DNA of 6,344 nucleotides. It comes from a bacterium. Its GTDB lineage: Bacteria > UBP14 > UBA6098. A program made the position numbers and the translations under genes. Under the pieces are notes generated by a model, which was not told the DNA's origin, did not search any database, and saw nothing but the letters and a program-made list of their open reading frames with translations. The DNA is taken from contig DAOWNU010000122.1 in the NCBI GenBank assembly GCA_030642425.1, positions 1 through 6,344 on the forward strand. Reading direction: 5' to 3'. Of the stretch, positions 5,595-6,344 are shown in pieces (position 1 is the first letter of the stretch; each line of letters starts with the position of its first letter).

Positions 5595-5613
5595 ACCCTT
5601 TTCACGGGAATAA

Positions 5614-5630
5614 TACAACATTTTATTGTA
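5614..5630. repeat. short inverted repeat in AT-rich spacer
   Basis: TACAA and TTGTA flank seven bases (CATTTTA). A five-base arm is weak evidence. It could be an operator half-site pair or chance in AT-rich DNA. Confidence 0.2.
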
Positions 5631-5684
5631 GCAAGCAAATGAAAAGAGCGTCGAAAACCAAATTTTTTTACTGCGCGCAAACCC

Positions 5685-6023
5685 TTACAATATCCTCGTC
5701 GATTCGGTTGGCCGGGGCACCTTTACCACTATCACACGGAGCGGCTCGTCGCCTTCATTATACCAGCAGTGGACAATTTTCGCCGGGCTTTCGATAAGCG
5801 TATCCGGGCCGACCTCGAGTTTCTCATCGCCAACCTCCACAATTCCCCTGCCGGAAAGCACGTAGAAAAATACATCGACCGGCGTGATATGTCGTTTGAG
5901 CGATTCGCCCGGTGCGATAGTCATGTGCACAACGATTGCGTTTTCCGTGTCGTAGATTTTTCGCGCGTCCACGCCGTGCGGGTTATCGACCGTTTTAGCG
6001 TTTTTCACTTCGATAGTTTTCAT
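5685..6023 (-). CDS. small cupin-domain protein
   Basis: A single beta-barrel cupin of 112 residues, probably cytoplasmic, substrate unknown. The first cupin motif runs from Gly39 through His45 to about Gly60 (PGESLKRHITPVDVFFYVLSGRG). The second covers about 72-89 (GPDTLIESPAKIVHCWYN), with Pro80, His85 and Asn89 as in PxGx2Hx3N but Lys82 in place of Gly. In motif one His45 is present, but the second His is Thr47 and the usual Glu is absent (Asp50 is nearby). Metal binding is therefore uncertain or uses other ligands. I chose the ATG at 6023 because GGAGAG (6033-6028) lies just upstream. An in-frame TTG at 6041 adds six residues but would place its ribosome site against the codon. It lies 60 bases after the stop of the upstream minus-strand gene. 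Confidence 0.9.
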   Translation of the reverse strand: MKTIEVKNAKTVDNPHGVDARKIYDTENAIVVHMTIAPGESLKRHITPVDVFFYVLSGRGIVEVGDEKLEVGPDTLIESPAKIVHCWYNEGDEPLRVIVVKVPRPTESTRIL

Positions 6024-6027
6024 TTTT

Positions 6028-6033
6028 CTCTCC
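6028..6033 (-). promoter_or_regulatory. ribosome binding site of the cupin gene
   Basis: GGAGAG on the minus strand, with four bases between it and the ATG at 6023 (six from the GGAG core). It favours this ATG over the upstream TTG at 6041. Confidence 0.6.
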
Positions 6034-6039
6034 GAATCC

Positions 6040-6087
6040 AACCTCCCGAAGGTTTCGACCCTCCGGGAGGGTTTTATTTTATTTTAT
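6040..6087 (+). terminator. strong intrinsic terminator facing plus, between two minus-strand genes
   Basis: CCTCCCG (6042-6048) pairs perfectly with CGGGAGG (6064-6070). The stem extends outward through AA/TT (6040-6041 with 6072-6073) past one bulged G, and inward through AGG/CCT (6050-6052 with 6060-6062). It is followed by TTTTATTTTATTTTAT. This is a textbook plus-strand terminator. Read on the minus strand, the hairpin is followed by TTGGATTC, a poor tail. The T-rich tail overlaps the stop codon of the minus-strand gene at 6084. The nearest upstream plus-strand gene is lpxB, 0.8 kb away. Confidence 0.75.
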
Positions 6088-6344
6088 CCCGGTTCGCCAC
6101 CAGTCAGGCCGGGAAATTTTTCGCACATTCGCATCTTGTCTTTGAACATCGTGCTTGTGCGCGGATTTTTCTCGCCGAATTTTTCGACCAGCATTTTCAG
6201 CGTTTCCTCGTGCGATCTTCCGGATTCTTCGAGCTTTTTAACGAACCGATATGCCCCGAAAAGCGCCGAGGGACCGATATCCGAGGCGAACGCCCCAAAG
6301 CCCTGATTCCAGACGAAAAGGGCGAAAAGCTCGTCCAGTTCGGG
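6084..6344 (-). CDS. C-terminal part of an unrecognised protein, cut by window
   Basis: The frame is open from the right edge to TAA at 6086-6084 and gives 86 residues. It starts PELDELFALFVWNQGFGAFA and continues with a charged, helix-rich tail (FVKKLEESGRSHEETLKMLVEKFGEKN) ending GLTGGEPG. The composition and codon choice (GAA, AAA, CTC/CTG, TTC, GGC) match the other genes here, so it looks coding. I do not recognise the family, and without the N-terminal part no function can be given. It is upstream of the cupin on the same strand with a 60-base gap that holds the plus-facing terminator hairpin, so co-transcription with the cupin is possible but unproven. Confidence 0.75.
   Translation of the reverse strand, partial: PELDELFALFVWNQGFGAFASDIGPSALFGAYRFVKKLEESGRSHEETLKMLVEKFGEKNPRTSTMFKDKMRMCEKFPGLTGGEPG

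Larger units (their letters stand above)
5239..5684. other. 446-base region without a convincing gene
   Basis: Between the lpxB stop and the cupin stop there is no recognisable protein. From left to right it holds two 15-base hairpins, a 21-bp tandem array with decayed ends (5322-5594), a possible minus-strand terminator (5565-5591), a short inverted repeat TACAA...TTGTA (5614-5630) and a T-run (5663-5669). Long forward frames cross it only because the 21-bp period preserves frame and the unit has no stop codon. The one starting at 5246 runs 113 bases antisense into the cupin gene and has no good ribosome binding site. Confidence 0.7.

Noticed and set aside
5663..5669. Plus-strand terminator ending at the T-run
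   Set aside because: No GC-rich stem of useful length precedes the T-run.
5246..5797. 183-codon forward frame across the repeat array as a gene
   Set aside because: The 21-bp period keeps all forward frames open. The start lies in a hairpin with no clear ribosome site, the sequence after the array does not look like protein, and the frame overlaps the well-supported cupin gene antisense by 113 bases.
6039..6041. TTG at 6041 as the cupin start
   Set aside because: Its purine-rich stretch directly abuts the codon, and the ATG 18 bases downstream has a better-placed GGAGAG.

Overview
The window reads as a bacterial chromosome segment of intermediate base composition. It carries the 3' part of the ribosomal 'alpha operon' (rpsK-rpsD-rpoA-rplQ), continuing on the same strand into a small membrane protein of unknown function, a Gfo/Idh/MocA oxidoreductase and lpxB. 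LpxB (lipid-A-disaccharide synthase) means a Gram-negative, LPS-making organism. The S4 protein is the zinc-binding four-cysteine form and resembles Thermus-type S4, and L17 has a long charged tail. The features do not fix a phylum. I would guess a little-cultured Gram-negative lineage (FCB-like or candidate phylum), which is inference only.

Layout: bases 1-2683 hold four translation and transcription genes, mostly with clear Shine-Dalgarno sites and short gaps. rpsK is cut by the left edge. Bases 2683-5238 hold a 150-residue membrane-anchored protein that overlaps rplQ by one base (TAATG), then the oxidoreductase, then lpxB with its start codon directly after the oxidoreductase stop. All seven genes could be one transcript, which would link ribosome and RNA polymerase synthesis with outer-membrane lipid A synthesis.

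Bases 5239-5684 contain no convincing gene. They hold two small perfect hairpins, a tandem array of nine near-identical 21-bp units (5343-5531) with decayed in-phase copies on both sides, and a possible minus-strand terminator. The array is open in all three forward frames because its period is a multiple of three, so the long ORFs across it are not by themselves evidence of coding. Its T-tracts recur every two helical turns, which suggests curved DNA or a multi-site protein-binding region.

Bases 5685-6344 are on the minus strand: a small cupin protein and, running off the right edge, the C-terminal 86 residues of an unrecognised protein. Between them is a strong intrinsic terminator that faces the plus strand, opposite to both neighbouring genes.

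The observations most worth a second look are the 21-bp array, the loss of the near-universal Asn-Gly (isoaspartate) site in S11, the plus-facing terminator between minus genes, and the joining of lipid A genes to the alpha operon.
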